A stretch of DNA of 64,000 nucleotides. Source: Parapedobacter composti (GTDB taxonomy: Bacteria; Bacteroidota; Bacteroidia; Sphingobacteriales; Sphingobacteriaceae). The position numbers and the translations under genes are program-made. The notes beneath the pieces were generated by a model. It saw only the letters and a program-made list of their open reading frames with translations. It was not told the origin of the DNA and did not search any database. Position 1 is the first letter of the stretch, and each line of letters opens with the position of its first letter. Where the stretch lies: contig NZ_FOLL01000004.1 in assembly GCF_900112315.1 (NCBI RefSeq), forward strand, positions 124,001-188,000, in the 5' to 3' direction. Below, one piece after another: positions 54,287-62,067 of this stretch.

Positions 54287-55593
54287 AGTTACATACGAAG
54301 ATTTTCATCGGCATGGTCGTCGGTATTGTGGCCGGGTTGATTGTCAAAACGCTCGGGTTACCCCAGGAAACACTTCAGACCATCGTTAAATGGGTGGAAC
54401 CCATCGGCCGGATATTCATGAACCTGATTTTCATGATGGTCATTCCCTTGATCCTGTCGGCACTTATTTTGGGCATCGCCGAAATCGGGGATGTGAAAAA
54501 GTTGGGGCGCATGGGCATCAAACTGTTGGTATATACCATTGTGGTAAGCTTCATTGCCGTCCTCATTGGTGTAACCATGGTCAATATGTTCAACCCGGGC
54601 CGTACCATTTCTGAAGATACCAGAGAATACCTGGTCAGCGAATTCGGGGCCGAAGCGGCAAAAGCAAAAGCACAGGCTCAGGCGATCGAGGCAGATGAAC
54701 GTACCGTGGGCGATATATTGGCGCAGATAATCCCCAGAAATCCGTTCGACGAAATGGTCAACGCCTTTAATTCAGCACACACTGGTGGCGGACTGCTTTC
54801 GGTCATGTTTTTTGCGCTCATTTTCGGTGTAGCCATGGCTGCTGTGGGCGAAGAGAAAACCGCTACGCTGAAGAAGTTCCTTGAGGGGCTCTATGAGGTA
54901 GTGATCAAGGTGATCGGCTATGCTATGGCACTCGCCCCATATGGTGTTGCTGCGCTCTTGTTCAATATGGTCTTGAATGTCGGTGCTGACTTTCTGCTGT
55001 CGTTGCTCTGGTATGTCTTGATTGTGTTGGGTGCACTGGCCATTCACCAGTTTGTGGTTTATTCCATTATTCTGAAATACTTTGCCAAACGTAATCCCAT
55101 CCAGTTCATGAAAGATATGGGAGAAGTGACCCTCACCGCATTTTCGACCAGCTCAAGCAACGCCACGTTGCCTACGGCCATACGCGTGAGTATCGAAAAG
55201 CTTAAAATACCTAAACCTATCGCACATTTTGTGCTTACCATCGGCAGTACGGGCAACCAAAATGGCACAGCGCTATTCGAAGGGATAACGGTACTGTTCC
55301 TGGCGCAGGTGTTCGGTGTGGATTTGAGCCTGGGTTCGCAGATTACCGTGGTTTTGCTATGTATCCTGGCTGGAGTCGGCACGGCCGGCGTACCGGGCGG
55401 ATCGCTTCCTGTAATCGTTACGATTCTGGTATCCATCGGAGTACCGGGCGAAGCCATTGCATTGATTTATGGTGTTGATCGCATCTTGGATATGTCGCGT
55501 ACTACCTTAAACGTGAACGGCGATATTACCGCTGCGGCGTATATACAGCATGTAGAAGAAAAACAGGCGGCAAAAGAAGCGGCAGCCCGTTAG
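54283..55593 (+). CDS. Dicarboxylate/amino acid:cation symporter (DAACS), variant ion site
   Basis: A 436-residue DAACS-family transporter with eight membrane segments and two re-entrant hairpins. The C-terminal motif 'DRILDMSRTTLNVNGD' keeps the Asp and Arg that bind acidic amino acids in this family. The usual NMDGT motif of segment 7 reads NQNGT ('GSTGNQNGTALFEG'), and hairpin 1 reads TSSSNATLP where the convergent paralogue has TSSSAATLP and NMDGT. In the archaeal homologue GltPh the Asp of NMDGT ligates sodium, so ion coupling may differ. The gene follows the acylase fusion after 132 bp with a structured leader. It overlaps the convergent paralogue by TTAG. Confidence 0.9.
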   Translation: MKLHTKIFIGMVVGIVAGLIVKTLGLPQETLQTIVKWVEPIGRIFMNLIFMMVIPLILSALILGIAEIGDVKKLGRMGIKLLVYTIVVSFIAVLIGVTMVNMFNPGRTISEDTREYLVSEFGAEAAKAKAQAQAIEADERTVGDILAQIIPRNPFDEMVNAFNSAHTGGGLLSVMFFALIFGVAMAAVGEEKTATLKKFLEGLYEVVIKVIGYAMALAPYGVAALLFNMVLNVGADFLLSLLWYVLIVLGALAIHQFVVYSIILKYFAKRNPIQFMKDMGEVTLTAFSTSSSNATLPTAIRVSIEKLKIPKPIAHFVLTIGSTGNQNGTALFEGITVLFLAQVFGVDLSLGSQITVVLLCILAGVGTAGVPGGSLPVIVTILVSIGVPGEAIALIYGVDRILDMSRTTLNVNGDITAAAYIQHVEEKQAAKEAAAR

Positions 55594-56885
55594 GGCTGCT
55601 CGTTTACCGGCGACTGGGGAGGATGCAGCAGTCCTACGGATTTGGCCACCATGGCGGAGACTGCTGTATCGCTCGTCACATTCGTCAACGTCCTGCACAT
55701 ATCCAAGGGCCGGTCTACGGCAAAAATTAGCGCCAGTCCCGCTTCGGGAATTCCGGCCTGCCCCAAAACGATAACCAACATCACAATGCCGGCGCTGGGA
55801 ACGGCTGCCGTACCGATAGACGCCAACACCGTTGTGAGTATAATCATCAATTGCGCTTCAAGCCCCAACGGCACCGGCAGCATCGCCTGGGAAATAAAAA
55901 TAGCGGCCACTGCCTGATATAGCGCGGTGCCGTCCATATTAATGGTGGCTCCCAACGGCAAAACAAAGCTGGAAACTTCATCGTCAACGCCGAGATGATC
56001 AGTAACCCGTTCCATGGTTACCGGAAGCGTGGCCGCGCTTGAACTCGTAGAAAATGCCAATAGCTGGGCCGGCGATATCGCCCGGAAAAACTGCCCAGGT
56101 TTGATTTTGGCGAACAGATAAACAAGCGTGGGATAAAATGCGAATATCAGCAGGGCCAGCCCGATTAAAACGGTCGCGCCATAGATACCCAACGCCCCGA
56201 GCGTTGAAAAGTCTGGTATCTCCACTATCAGCGCAGCCATTAACGCAAAAACACCCACGGGAGAAAACAGCATGACGATATCAATAACCTTAAGAATGAC
56301 ATCGTTAAGCCCCTTGAAAAAGTCAACCACCGGCTTCGACTTGCGTTCGTCAATCATAATCAGTCCGATACCGATGAGGATGACGAAAAAAATCACCTGC
56401 AGCAAACTGCCGTTGTCTGTCATCGCCCCAAAAAAGTTATCCGGCACGATATCCACCAGGGGTTGCAAGGGCCCTTGTTCTTTAGTCGCTTCAGCTAACT
56501 TAATCTTTTCATCCGCCTCGCCGGCAAACCCTTCCAGTAAACGCTGTCTGGACGACTCGTTGATGAACCGGCCGGGTTTGATGAGATTGGCCAAAATCAA
56601 TCCCAGCGAAACCGCGCAGACCGTCGTAAACAAGTAAAGGACGATAGTCCTGCCACCCAGCTTAGACAGTTTCGATATGTCTTTCAGATCGGCAAGGCCA
56701 ACAATAAGCGATACGGCCACTAACGGTACCGCAATCATCTTTAGCATATTGATAAATATGGTTCCGAATGGCTTTATCCAATCAACTACGGCCTGTTGCA
56801 GACCCATTTCCTTGAATAGGAAACCGGCGAGCAAGCCTGACAACATACCAATAAGAATCTTCCAATGTAAAGCCATACGTTTCAT
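55590..56885 (-). CDS. Dicarboxylate/amino acid:cation symporter (GltP/DctA-type), canonical
   Basis: A 431-residue paralogue of the preceding transporter. 'FSTSSSAATLP' (hairpin 1), 'GATINMDGTALYQ' (segment 7), 'GTAAVPSAGIVML' (hairpin 2) and 'DRPLDMCRTLTNVTSD' (segment 8) are complete, so proton- or sodium-coupled uptake of glutamate, aspartate or C4-dicarboxylates is expected. The frame is open to 57227, but the extra residues are not family-like; ATG 56885 ('MKRMALHWKILIGM') is chosen, with 56876 as an alternative. It is divergent from the MarR gene. A TACTTTTG box lies 51 bases upstream. Confidence 0.92.
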   Translation of the reverse strand: MKRMALHWKILIGMLSGLLAGFLFKEMGLQQAVVDWIKPFGTIFINMLKMIAVPLVAVSLIVGLADLKDISKLSKLGGRTIVLYLFTTVCAVSLGLILANLIKPGRFINESSRQRLLEGFAGEADEKIKLAEATKEQGPLQPLVDIVPDNFFGAMTDNGSLLQVIFFVILIGIGLIMIDERKSKPVVDFFKGLNDVILKVIDIVMLFSPVGVFALMAALIVEIPDFSTLGALGIYGATVLIGLALLIFAFYPTLVYLFAKIKPGQFFRAISPAQLLAFSTSSSAATLPVTMERVTDHLGVDDEVSSFVLPLGATINMDGTALYQAVAAIFISQAMLPVPLGLEAQLMIILTTVLASIGTAAVPSAGIVMLVIVLGQAGIPEAGLALIFAVDRPLDMCRTLTNVTSDTAVSAMVAKSVGLLHPPQSPVNEQP

Positions 56886-56935
56886 GCAGCTATGATATAG
56901 TAAGGGTTTATGTTTAAATGATCGAGTTATGGGGC

Positions 56936-56943
56936 CAAAAGTA
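56936..56943 (-). promoter_or_regulatory. -7 element TACTTTTG of the leftward symporter
   Basis: A match to TAnnTTTG on the minus strand, 51 bases before the ATG at 56885. No TTG at the -33 distance. Confidence 0.4.
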
Positions 56944-57014
56944 ACGGTTTTGCCCGACTTTGAAAGGATTGTAAAAATGTTTTTATACGGAGAGCGAATT
57001 TCGTTGGAATTCCA

Positions 57015-57022
57015 TATGTTTG
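57015..57022 (+). promoter_or_regulatory. -7 element TATGTTTG of the marR-type gene
   Basis: A perfect TAnnTTTG 18 or 24 bases before the ATGs at 57040 and 57046. A palindromic GGAATTCC (57006-57013) abuts it and could be part of an operator for the encoded MarR protein. Confidence 0.45.
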
Positions 57023-57039
57023 TCAGACTAATTATTATT

Positions 57040-57474
57040 ATGCTAATGGAGCAATACAACGCATATTCCTTTCTGTTGGATCGTACGGCGCGGAGGGTAA
57101 AGCAATACGCGCAATACCAATTCAATTGCAGGCAGTTTGGCATTACGGTTGACCAGTGGGCGGTACTCAAAAGCCTTAAGCTGCATGCCGATTTATCACA
57201 GAAGGAATTAGCCGAATATTGTGGCAAAGATCAACCCACGTTAACCCGTATCGTTGATCTGCTGGAAAATAAAAAACTGGTCGAACGGCGCCCTCACCCC
57301 GCCGATAGGCGCAGTTTTGTCGTCCACCTGACCCCTGTGGGTGAGCAGAAAGTAACAGAGTTGTCTGCCAGCGTAAATGAAATCCGTATGCAGGCTTGGA
57401 AAAACCTTGGCGAAACAGATTTCGAGCAGCTGAAGCGGATATTGAACACCATATACGATAATTTGGAGATTTGA
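57040..57474 (+). CDS. MarR-family transcriptional regulator
   Basis: A 144-residue winged-helix protein. 'FGITVDQWAVLKSLKLHADLSQKELAEYCGKDQPTLTRIVDLLENKKLVERRPHPADRRSFVVHLTP' (about residues 42-108) is the MarR DNA-binding domain with the wing. The start is 57040 or 57046; the longer frame from 56929 is not family-like. It heads a rightward run with a ferredoxin-NADP reductase (13 bp), ferredoxin and NDH-2, so it probably controls those redox genes, and perhaps the divergent symporter, by an oxidant or small acid ligand. That link is inference. Confidence 0.9.
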   Translation: MLMEQYNAYSFLLDRTARRVKQYAQYQFNCRQFGITVDQWAVLKSLKLHADLSQKELAEYCGKDQPTLTRIVDLLENKKLVERRPHPADRRSFVVHLTPVGEQKVTELSASVNEIRMQAWKNLGETDFEQLKRILNTIYDNLEI

Positions 57475-57487
57475 ACCCAGTAAAAAC

Positions 57488-58519
57488 ATGAATACACAAC
57501 AAAATACAACCGAACCCATAATAACAGACATCTGCATCATCGGAGCAGGCCCGGTAGGACTGTTTACCGTGTTCGAGGCGGGACTGCTGAAAATGCGTTG
57601 CCACCTCATTGATGCCCTACCCCAGGTAGGCGGACAGTTGTCTGAGATTTATCCCCATAAACCGATATACGATATCCCCGGCTATCCTTCCATCAATGCC
57701 CAGGAACTGGTGGATAGGCTGATGGAGCAAATCCACCCCTTCAAACCCACATTCACCTTGGGCGAGCGCGTTGAAGCGCTGAGGAAACAAGCCGATGGTT
57801 CTTACCATGTGATTGGCAGTGAAGGCACTGTAATCCATGCCGCGGTGGTGGCCATCGCAGGGGGGCTTGGTTCATTTGAGCCCCGGAAACCTGAAATCCC
57901 CGGCCTGGCCGATTTTGAGGGCAGGGGCGTCAGCTATATGGTTAAAAACCCTGAACACTATCGTGACCGGCGGGTTATCATCGCCGGGGGCGGCGACTCC
58001 GCATTGGATTGGACGATCTTTCTGAGCGACTTGGCCAAGGAGGTAACCCTGGTGCACCGGAGCGAAAGTTTCCGCGGAGCGCCGGATTCAGCCGAAAAGG
58101 TCTTTAACCTCGCCGAGCAGGGAAAAATAAACCTATTGTTGCAAAGCAACCTCAGCAGCGTGCACGGCAACGGCACACTGAGCCACGTGGGGGTTATCGG
58201 CAAAGAAAAGCGCGAAACGTTATTGGAAGCCGATGCGTTGATACCGTTGTTCGGTTTAAGTCCCAAATTGGGTCCGATAGCCGATTGGGGGCTGGCTATT
58301 GATAAATCAGCCATCGCCGTAAACACATTCGATTACAGCACCAATGTGGAGCGCATCTATGCGGTTGGCGATATCAATACCTATCCGGGCAAACTTAAGC
58401 TAATCCTGTGCGGCTTCCACGAGGCAGCATTGATGGTTCAGAGTGCGTTTAAGTTTGTTTATCCCGCAGAGCGCCTCAGCTTCAAGTATACCACAGTAAA
58501 CGGCATAAATCCCTTTTAA
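57488..58519 (+). CDS. Thioredoxin-reductase-like ferredoxin-NADP reductase
   Basis: A 343-residue flavoprotein of the YumC type. The FAD motif is 'CIIGAGPVGLFTVFEAG' (about 17-33), the NADPH motif is 'VIIAGGGDSALDW' near 165, and 'PLFGLSPKLGPIADWGL' and 'YAVGDINTYPGKLKLILCGFHEAALMV' close the FAD site. The CxxC pair of true thioredoxin reductases is absent, which fits ferredoxin-NADP reductase. It moves electrons between NADPH and the ferredoxin encoded 11 bp downstream. It is 13 bp after marR and so co-transcribed. Confidence 0.93.
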   Translation: MNTQQNTTEPIITDICIIGAGPVGLFTVFEAGLLKMRCHLIDALPQVGGQLSEIYPHKPIYDIPGYPSINAQELVDRLMEQIHPFKPTFTLGERVEALRKQADGSYHVIGSEGTVIHAAVVAIAGGLGSFEPRKPEIPGLADFEGRGVSYMVKNPEHYRDRRVIIAGGGDSALDWTIFLSDLAKEVTLVHRSESFRGAPDSAEKVFNLAEQGKINLLLQSNLSSVHGNGTLSHVGVIGKEKRETLLEADALIPLFGLSPKLGPIADWGLAIDKSAIAVNTFDYSTNVERIYAVGDINTYPGKLKLILCGFHEAALMVQSAFKFVYPAERLSFKYTTVNGINPF

Positions 58520-58530
58520 AGGACAACGTT

Positions 58531-58857
58531 ATGACAGACAACATTCGCATCATCGTCGAAACCGGACAAGGAGAGACGCAGCAACTGGAAATCCCTGACG
58601 GCATCAACCTTAGTCTGATGGAAGTGCTCAAAGCCTCCGGATACGATATCATGGCTACGTGCGGGGGTATGGCACTTTGTGCCACCTGCCGCATCGATGT
58701 CATTGAAGGCCTGGAAAGCCTCGAACCGGTATCCGATGCCGAGCTCGACATGCTCGACACGCTTCCCGACGCGGGTGAAACCAGCCGGCTGGCCTGCCAA
58801 ATTCGGCTGAAACCATCGTTGGATGGGCTAAAAATACGGGTGTTCGGAAACAATTGA
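58531..58857 (+). CDS. [2Fe-2S] ferredoxin, adrenodoxin-type
   Basis: A 108-residue ferredoxin. The four cluster ligands are Cys44, Cys50, Cys53 and Cys89, in the pattern CGGMALCATC and LACQ, which marks the adrenodoxin/Fdx class. It is the expected partner of the adjacent reductase and may feed Fe-S assembly or P450-like enzymes; none of these is in the window. It lies 11 bp after the reductase gene. Confidence 0.92.
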   Translation: MTDNIRIIVETGQGETQQLEIPDGINLSLMEVLKASGYDIMATCGGMALCATCRIDVIEGLESLEPVSDAELDMLDTLPDAGETSRLACQIRLKPSLDGLKIRVFGNN

Positions 58858-58918
58858 CGCCACCATCCGTTCATATTATACAGGCAATTTCCTGGAAAAA
58901 CACAGATTCAAACAAGAC

Positions 58919-60235
58919 ATGCGACACATCGACAGTAAATTCCCTCGGGTAGTCATCATCGGCGGAGGCTTTGGCGGAATAGAGGTAGCTAAAGGACTCA
59001 AAAATAAAGAAGTGGACGTGCTGCTTCTGGACCGGAATAACCACCACACCTTCCAGCCACTGCTCTACCAGGTCGCCACCGGCACGCTCGACGCCCCCTC
59101 CATCGCGTTCCCGCTACGCAAGATGTTCAGAAAGCAGGAGAACTTTACGTTCCGTATTGCTGATGTACAGGCCATAGACGCCGTGAATAAGCTGCTCCAG
59201 ACCGACATCGGGCCGATTACGTATGATTATCTCGTGATTGCCACAGGCGCTACCACTAACTTCTTCGGCAATAAAGACATCGAGTACTATGCCATGCCCA
59301 TGAAGAATGTGAGAGAAGCGGTAAACATCCGGAGCTTTCTATTGCAGAACATTGAAGAGTCCTTGCTTAAAAGCACCTCGGCGGAACGCACTCCATACTT
59401 GAATTTTGTGGTGGTTGGCGGGGGTCCCACCGGTGTGGAGCTATCGGGCGCCATTGCCGAAATACGCAACCATATTCTCACGAAGGATTACCCAGAGCTC
59501 AAAAAGGAAGACATGAGTGTCTACCTCGTTGAAGGGCTGCCCAAAATATTGGCCAACCTCTCCCCGCAAGCATCTGAAAAAGCGGAACTATACCTACGCG
59601 AACTTGGTGTCAAAGTGTTACTGAATGTACAAGTAACGGGCTACGATGGCGATGTGATTACCTTTGCCGATGGGAAGAGCATACCCACCAAAACCGTGCT
59701 TTGGTCTGCCGGTGTCGCCGGCCAGTTTCCTGCCGGCATCAGCGACGAGATTGTGGTACGGGGCAACCGCATACGTGTCGATGAAGAGTGCCGCGTAATC
59801 GGCATGGAGGATGTTTTCGCCATCGGCGATGTCGCTGCGATGATTTCCGACGAATTACCCCGCGGGCATCCCGGGGTAGCCCCCGTTGCCCAGCAGCAAG
59901 GAAAGTTCCTGGCCAAAAACATTATCCGCCTGATTAACCGCCAGCCCACAGAGAAATTCAAGTATTTCGACAAGGGGTCCATGGCCACCGTTGGGCGCAA
60001 TAAGGCAGTGGTTGATATTGGTAAGATACGGTTCCAAGGCTTTTTCGCCTGGTGGGTGTGGATGTTCGTTCACCTTATGTCGCTGGTGGGCTTCCGCAAC
60101 CGTGTGGTTACCTTTATCAACTGGGCGATTAACTACATCACCTTCAACGCGGGTATCCGCTTGATTATCCACAAATACCAGCGACCACCCAAGCGTGTAT
60201 CGGATTTAAAGGACACCCATCATGTAAATCAATAG
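58919..60235 (+). CDS. ndh: NAD(P)H:quinone oxidoreductase, type II (NDH-2)
   Basis: A 438-residue membrane-associated flavoprotein. The FAD motif is 'VVIIGGGFGGIEVAKGL' (10-26) and the NAD(H) motif is 'VVVGGGPTGVELSGAIAE' near residue 164. 'FAIGDVAAM' and 'PGVAPVAQQQGKFLAKNI' follow, then the C-terminal amphipathic anchor 'FQGFFAWWVWMFVHLMSLVGF' that binds it to the membrane. It oxidises NADH and reduces quinone without pumping protons. With the reductase and ferredoxin upstream it forms a small redox block behind the MarR gene; a 61-bp gap leaves room for a separate promoter. Confidence 0.93.
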   Translation: MRHIDSKFPRVVIIGGGFGGIEVAKGLKNKEVDVLLLDRNNHHTFQPLLYQVATGTLDAPSIAFPLRKMFRKQENFTFRIADVQAIDAVNKLLQTDIGPITYDYLVIATGATTNFFGNKDIEYYAMPMKNVREAVNIRSFLLQNIEESLLKSTSAERTPYLNFVVVGGGPTGVELSGAIAEIRNHILTKDYPELKKEDMSVYLVEGLPKILANLSPQASEKAELYLRELGVKVLLNVQVTGYDGDVITFADGKSIPTKTVLWSAGVAGQFPAGISDEIVVRGNRIRVDEECRVIGMEDVFAIGDVAAMISDELPRGHPGVAPVAQQQGKFLAKNIIRLINRQPTEKFKYFDKGSMATVGRNKAVVDIGKIRFQGFFAWWVWMFVHLMSLVGFRNRVVTFINWAINYITFNAGIRLIIHKYQRPPKRVSDLKDTHHVNQ

Positions 60236-60256
60236 GGAATCGCTAATTTTACCGCC

Positions 60257-61942
60257 ATGGATAACAAGGCGATTGCAAAAGCCATCAGGTTTTATGCACA
60301 GTTGATGGAATTGCATGGGGACAATCCCTTCCGGACCAAGGCAATGGCGGCGGCAGCTTTTAAGCTGGACAAGCTACCGTTCATGATCACACCCGATACT
60401 GTGGGGACACTGGCCGAAGTGCCGGGGATAGGAAAAAGTACCGCCCAAAAAATCGAATCATTGCTGGCCAGTGGTACATTTCCCGAATTGGACAACCTGT
60501 TAGCAGCCACGCCGGAAGGTGTATTGGAGATGTTGCGTATCAAAGGGCTCGGGCCTAAAAAGATACAAGTGATATGGCAGACACTGGGTATCGAAAGCAC
60601 GGGCGAATTATACTATGCATGCAACGAGAACCGACTGGTGGAGGCCAAGGGTTTCGGCCTCAGAACACAGGAAGAAATCAAGAAAGCCATCGAGTTTTCC
60701 ATCGCCAACCATGGTTGGTTCCTTTATGCAAATGTTGAAAAACTGGCGGAAGATGTCCTGGCCATCCTCCGGGACGTGCTTCCCATAGATCGGAGGCTCT
60801 CCTATGCAGGCGAATTCCGCCGGAAATGCGAAGTGCTGCAAACCGTTGATGTAGTCATTGAGGCTTCACACGGCGAATTGGCTGACGCCGTCGCGAAAGC
60901 CGGTATGCTGGTTACCCGAATATCGGATGATCCGCATTTACTGGAGGCCACACACGAAACAGGCGTCCCGTTCCGCTTTACACCGGCAGATCCCACCTCT
61001 TTCCACAGGCAATTGCTCATTGCCACTGGATCGGACGAACACCTGCGGCAGTTGGACGATCTCCTGCAGGAGCAGCAACTGCCCGATTTTGACACTGAAG
61101 CGGCCATCTACAAATCGCTGGGGCTACAATACATTGAGCCCGAATTGCGTGAGGGCACCAATGAGCTGGCCTTGGCTAAAACAGGCCACCTGCCCACCCT
61201 CATCAACTATGCCGATATCCGGGGAGCACTGCACAACCACAGTACGTACAGCGATGGAGTAAACACGCTGGAAGAAATGGCCCTGTATTGCCGTGACGAA
61301 CTGCGATTGGAATACCTGGGGATCTGCGACCATTCCCGCACGGCGGTCTATGCCAATGGACTGGGTGTCGAGCGCGTACAACAACAATGGGCAGAAATCG
61401 ATGCCCTCAATGCCAGCCTGTCGCCCTTCCGGATATTCAAAGGCATTGAGTCGGATATTCTGGCCGATGGTTCATTGGATTATCCCGATGATATCCTCGC
61501 CGGATTCGACTTTGTGGTGGCATCCGTGCATAGTAACTTTAAGATGGATGCCGGAAAAGCTACGATCCGTCTGATCAATGCTATCGAAAACCCATATACT
61601 ACCATCCTTGGTCATCCAACGGGGCGCCTGTTGCTCAGCCGGTCTGGTTATCCCATAGATTACCGGCGAGTTATCGATGCTTGCGCCGCCAACGGGGTGG
61701 TTATAGAAATCAATGCAAACCCACTGCGTCTCGACCTTGACTGGCGATGGCACCGTTATGCCGTGGAAAAAGGCGTGCTACTATCCATCAACCCTGATGC
61801 ACACCGCAACGGAGGCTTCCGCGATATGCAGTATGGCGTCTATGCAGCCCGAAAAGGGGGACTGTCCGCCGGCAATTGCCTTAATACGTTTACAGTTGAC
61901 CAGATTTCCGCCTATTTTCAACGCCGGAAAGAACGTCTGTAA
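60257..61942 (+). CDS. PolX-type protein: degenerate polymerase X domain with intact PHP domain
   Basis: A 561-residue member of the bacterial PolX family. The N-terminal helix-hairpin-helix part ('LAEVPGIGKSTAQKIESLL', 'MLRIKGLGPKKIQVIW') and the thumb/palm region are present. In the palm, family members have an Asp-x-Asp pair after the G-S/F-x-RR motif; here 'GEFRRKCEVLQTVDVVIEAS' keeps only one, and the third Asp position reads 'VPFRFTP'. The C-terminal PHP domain is complete: 'ALHNHSTYSDGVNTLEEM', 'LGICDHS', 'VVASVHS', 'TILGHPTGR', 'VIEINANP', 'SINPDAH'. It is thus likely a 3'-5' exonuclease or AP-site repair enzyme rather than a polymerase. Confidence 0.9.
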   Translation: MDNKAIAKAIRFYAQLMELHGDNPFRTKAMAAAAFKLDKLPFMITPDTVGTLAEVPGIGKSTAQKIESLLASGTFPELDNLLAATPEGVLEMLRIKGLGPKKIQVIWQTLGIESTGELYYACNENRLVEAKGFGLRTQEEIKKAIEFSIANHGWFLYANVEKLAEDVLAILRDVLPIDRRLSYAGEFRRKCEVLQTVDVVIEASHGELADAVAKAGMLVTRISDDPHLLEATHETGVPFRFTPADPTSFHRQLLIATGSDEHLRQLDDLLQEQQLPDFDTEAAIYKSLGLQYIEPELREGTNELALAKTGHLPTLINYADIRGALHNHSTYSDGVNTLEEMALYCRDELRLEYLGICDHSRTAVYANGLGVERVQQQWAEIDALNASLSPFRIFKGIESDILADGSLDYPDDILAGFDFVVASVHSNFKMDAGKATIRLINAIENPYTTILGHPTGRLLLSRSGYPIDYRRVIDACAANGVVIEINANPLRLDLDWRWHRYAVEKGVLLSINPDAHRNGGFRDMQYGVYAARKGGLSAGNCLNTFTVDQISAYFQRRKERL

Positions 61943-61998
61943 CCGTCGTAACGCCAGTCTATTCGAGCCATCCCATTTCATATATTACCATCATTTAT

Positions 61999-62006
61999 TA
62001 CTTTTG
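61999..62006 (+). promoter_or_regulatory. -7 element TACTTTTG of the M1 peptidase gene
   Basis: A match to TAnnTTTG 61 bases before the ATG at 62068. A 5-bp hairpin (CTGCC-TTTT-GGCAG, 62037-62050) lies in the leader. Confidence 0.4.
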
Positions 62007-62067
62007 GTGACGTAATAAAAATCCCAGCACGCACGCCTGCCTTTTGGCAGCCATCAATAATCCGGAA

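Noticed and set aside
56886..57227. N-terminal extension of the leftward symporter
   Set aside because: The 114 added residues overlap the divergent marR gene and are not hydrophobic or family-like; ATG 56885 begins the first membrane segment.
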